From assembly GCA_045546695.1 (NCBI GenBank), contig JAZQDE010000028.1, positions 1 to 53,305 on the forward strand: a stretch of DNA of 53,305 nt. The letters are read 5' to 3'. The translations under genes were made by a program, and so were the position numbers. Shown here in pieces: positions 51,626 through 53,305 of this stretch. Below the pieces are notes generated by a model. It did no database searches. It worked only from the letters and a program-made list of their open reading frames with translations, and was not told the origin of the DNA. The number at the start of each line of letters is the position of its first letter. Position 1 is the first letter of the stretch. This stretch comes from SIG424 sp045546695 (GTDB lineage Bacteria > Bacillota > Clostridia > UBA1212 > UBA1255).

Positions 51626-52867
51626 TTGATTAAATATGTATCGGTACTGGATATAGGTACAACAGGTATCCGTATGCTCGTTGGAAAAATAGGTGAGGAT
51701 GGTGCCTGCCATATTGTTGCAAAAGCCGCACTCAACTGTAAATGTATAAAAAAATATAATATCGAAAACGAGGACGAGCTGGCTGCTGCTATTTGCAAGA
51801 TCACTAAGCGTATAGAAGAGCAGACAGAGATTATTGTCAAGTCTACTTATGTCAGCATTCCGGCTCCGTACACAGGATATGTAAGGAATACAGCTGTTAT
51901 AAGCGACAGACAGGCCGGTACAATCGGTTACGAGATTGTTTCTGAGCTTCTTGATATGGCATCTGATACAGAACTTTATGAAAACGAATTTCTTATCGAC
52001 GTTATTCCCAGTAAATATATTATTGACAACACTACGAACGTATATGACCCGATAGGTATGGAATTTACTGAATCTGTCAGAATCGAAGCAGATGTTGTTA
52101 CTGCAAATGTAGATTATATCAATACACTTCAGAGTTGTTTTGCAAAAGCAGGTATTGAGATTGACGGATATATTCCGTTAGGTGCAGCTATGAAAAATAT
52201 GCTTCCGGAATATGCTCCGGGTAAAAAGAGCACTCTGCTTATCAGTATGGGCGGCGCTGAGACAGAATATATTGTATATTATAAAAATCATCCGTTTTTC
52301 ACAGGGGCATTCCCGGTTGGCGGTATGAATATAACGAATGATATTGCGCAGGTTCTTAACGTCAGTGGTGAAGAAGCAGAGACGCTTAAAAAAGATTATT
52401 GTATTGCTTCACTGGAGCTTGTTACAAATAATGTTGATGTTGCTGTATTTTCACTTGATAAAGGCACGCAGGATGTTGTCAAAGTTTCAAATATCGTAGA
52501 GATTATGCAGGCACGTCTTGAAGCGGTCCTGAGAAAAATAGGAGACAAGCTTCGTCAGGAAGGCATTCAGCCGGATATGATTGACAGAGTTATTGTTTGC
52601 GGAGATGGTATTACATATTTCAGTGGTATTGACAGACTGGTCTACGACAATATCGGTTCTGAACTTACAGAGGTTGATTTTACAAGAAAAACTGGCATGA
52701 AGACCATTTATACGTATTCAAGCGCAATGGTCAATTATATCGCCGGATTGCTCAGATACGGACGCAGTGACTCTCATATTGAGCGCAAGGTAGCACCGCT
52801 GGATGATGGCACATCAGGTAATATAATTGATAAAGTAAAAAAGTGGTTTTCTGCACTGAAAGATTAA
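51626..52867 (+). CDS. ftsA: Cell division protein FtsA
   Basis: A 413-residue actin-like protein that tethers FtsZ to the membrane. It has VLDIGTTGIRMLVGKI (phosphate 1 region), a middle LLISMGGAETEY region (phosphate 2), and the C-terminal amphipathic helix IIDKVKKWFSALKD. The start is TTG at 51626 behind AGTAGG; no better start lies before the conserved DIGTT motif. 33 bases separate it from ftsQ. Confidence 0.92.
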   Translation: MIKYVSVLDIGTTGIRMLVGKIGEDGACHIVAKAALNCKCIKKYNIENEDELAAAICKITKRIEEQTEIIVKSTYVSIPAPYTGYVRNTAVISDRQAGTIGYEIVSELLDMASDTELYENEFLIDVIPSKYIIDNTTNVYDPIGMEFTESVRIEADVVTANVDYINTLQSCFAKAGIEIDGYIPLGAAMKNMLPEYAPGKKSTLLISMGGAETEYIVYYKNHPFFTGAFPVGGMNITNDIAQVLNVSGEEAETLKKDYCIASLELVTNNVDVAVFSLDKGTQDVVKVSNIVEIMQARLEAVLRKIGDKLRQEGIQPDMIDRVIVCGDGITYFSGIDRLVYDNIGSELTEVDFTRKTGMKTIYTYSSAMVNYIAGLLRYGRSDSHIERKVAPLDDGTSGNIIDKVKKWFSALKD

Positions 52868-52904
52868 TATTTTTTGAATTTTTGTTATTTTTCGGTTTTT
52901 TTTA

Positions 52905-52936
52905 CTATTGCAATAGCAAAATAATTAGTGTATATT
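52905..52936 (+). promoter_or_regulatory. ftsZ promoter with palindrome over the -35
   Basis: TTGCAA (52908-52913), a 17-base spacer, and TATATT (52931-52936). The -35 lies inside the perfect palindrome CTATTGCAATAG (52905-52916), a possible regulator site. Confidence 0.65.
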
Positions 52937-52975
52937 TATAGAGATATAAGGACAAAATATAAGGAGGGTCTTATC

Positions 52976-53305
52976 TTGAGTATAGAGTATGATAGTGAAG
53001 CAGGCAAAGATGCTAAGATTGTTGTTATGGGTATTGGCGGCGGCGGTAATAACGCTGTAGACCGTATGATTGCGTCAGGTATGTCAAGCGTAGAATTTAT
53101 CGCTATGAATACTGATAAGCACGTTTTGTTAAGATCAAATGCTGATACAAAGATTCAGCTTGGTGAGAAGCTCACAAGAGGTCTCGGCGCAGGTGCTAAT
53201 CCGGAAATCGGCCAGAGAGCGGCAGAAGAAAGCCGTGAAGAAATAAAGAAGATGATCCAGGATGCTGATATGATATTCATTACAGCAGGCATGGGTGGTG
53301 GTACC
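52976..53305 (+). CDS. ftsZ: Cell division protein FtsZ (3' partial)
   Basis: The first 110 codons of FtsZ, cut off by the window edge. KIVVMGIGGGGNNAVDRMI is the start of the GTPase domain, AMNTDKHVL follows, and the last residues AGMGGGT are the beginning of the tubulin signature GGGTG. It starts at TTG (52976), 8 bases after AGGAGG. It has its own promoter, so it can be expressed more strongly than ftsQ-ftsA. Confidence 0.96.
   Translation, partial: MSIEYDSEAGKDAKIVVMGIGGGGNNAVDRMIASGMSSVEFIAMNTDKHVLLRSNADTKIQLGEKLTRGLGAGANPEIGQRAAEESREEIKKMIQDADMIFITAGMGGGT

Overview
The window looks like chromosome from an endospore-forming, Gram-positive anaerobe of the class Clostridia. The base composition is AT-rich. 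It carries a complete spoIIIA operon, spoIIE and the ftsQ-ftsA-ftsZ cluster, with strong AGGAGG-type ribosome binding sites, sigma-A promoters that often have an extended -10 (TGn), and a Na+-pump decarboxylase. Gene order and composition are those of ordinary chromosome, except for the accessory carbohydrate locus at the left edge. I found no phage, transposon, CRISPR array, tRNA or rRNA.

Layout. (1) 1-8619 is an accessory sugar locus. A surface protein enters from the left edge with a Pro-Thr-Gln repeat linker. It converges on a minus-strand operon (GH36-type glycosidase, two FAD-dependent oxidoreductases, and a paralogue of the surface protein's C-terminal domain). A divergent sugar-binding lipoprotein has no permease beside it. 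(2) 8692-13449 is spoIIIAA to spoIIIAH, the mother-cell part of the sporulation channel. (3) 13591-18455 holds an unknown protein, a metallo-beta-lactamase-fold lipoprotein, a GNAT acetyltransferase, and three membrane proteins (DUF368/PopT, a CPBP protease, GtrA) that point to lipid-carrier handling. (4) 18588-28441 is a housekeeping run: rpsB, tsf, pyrH, serC, frr, uppS, cdsA, dxr, rseP, ispG, trmK. It combines translation, undecaprenyl and phospholipid synthesis and the MEP isoprenoid pathway; serC is an unusual member. (5) 28543-33191 holds spoIIE, a glycerophosphodiester phosphodiesterase, and the gamma and beta subunits of a Na+-translocating decarboxylase. (6) 33265-34836 is a secreted LamG-like protein with a C-terminal sorting-type tail. 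(7) 34924-38067 (minus) is htpG followed by apgM. (8) 38238-43714 is an oligopeptide transporter: oppBCDF on the minus strand, with the binding protein on the plus strand, convergent and overlapping. Its OppC carries an adhesin-like insertion. (9) 43820-49942 holds two methyltransferases, then a MarR regulator with tandem palindromic operators and a large MacB-like ABC transporter. (10) 50031-53305 holds a DUF421 membrane protein, ftsQ, ftsA and the first 110 codons of ftsZ.

Points that most deserve a second look: the InlB-repeat-like insertion in OppC; the glycosidase/FAD/beta-rich-protein locus with its surface-linked paralogue; an FAD oxidoreductase whose only plausible start codon is ACG; and two sporulation genes (spoIIIAA, spoIIE) preceded by terminator hairpins that overlap their expression signals. 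Function calls are from reading the translations and recalling family motifs; no database search was run.
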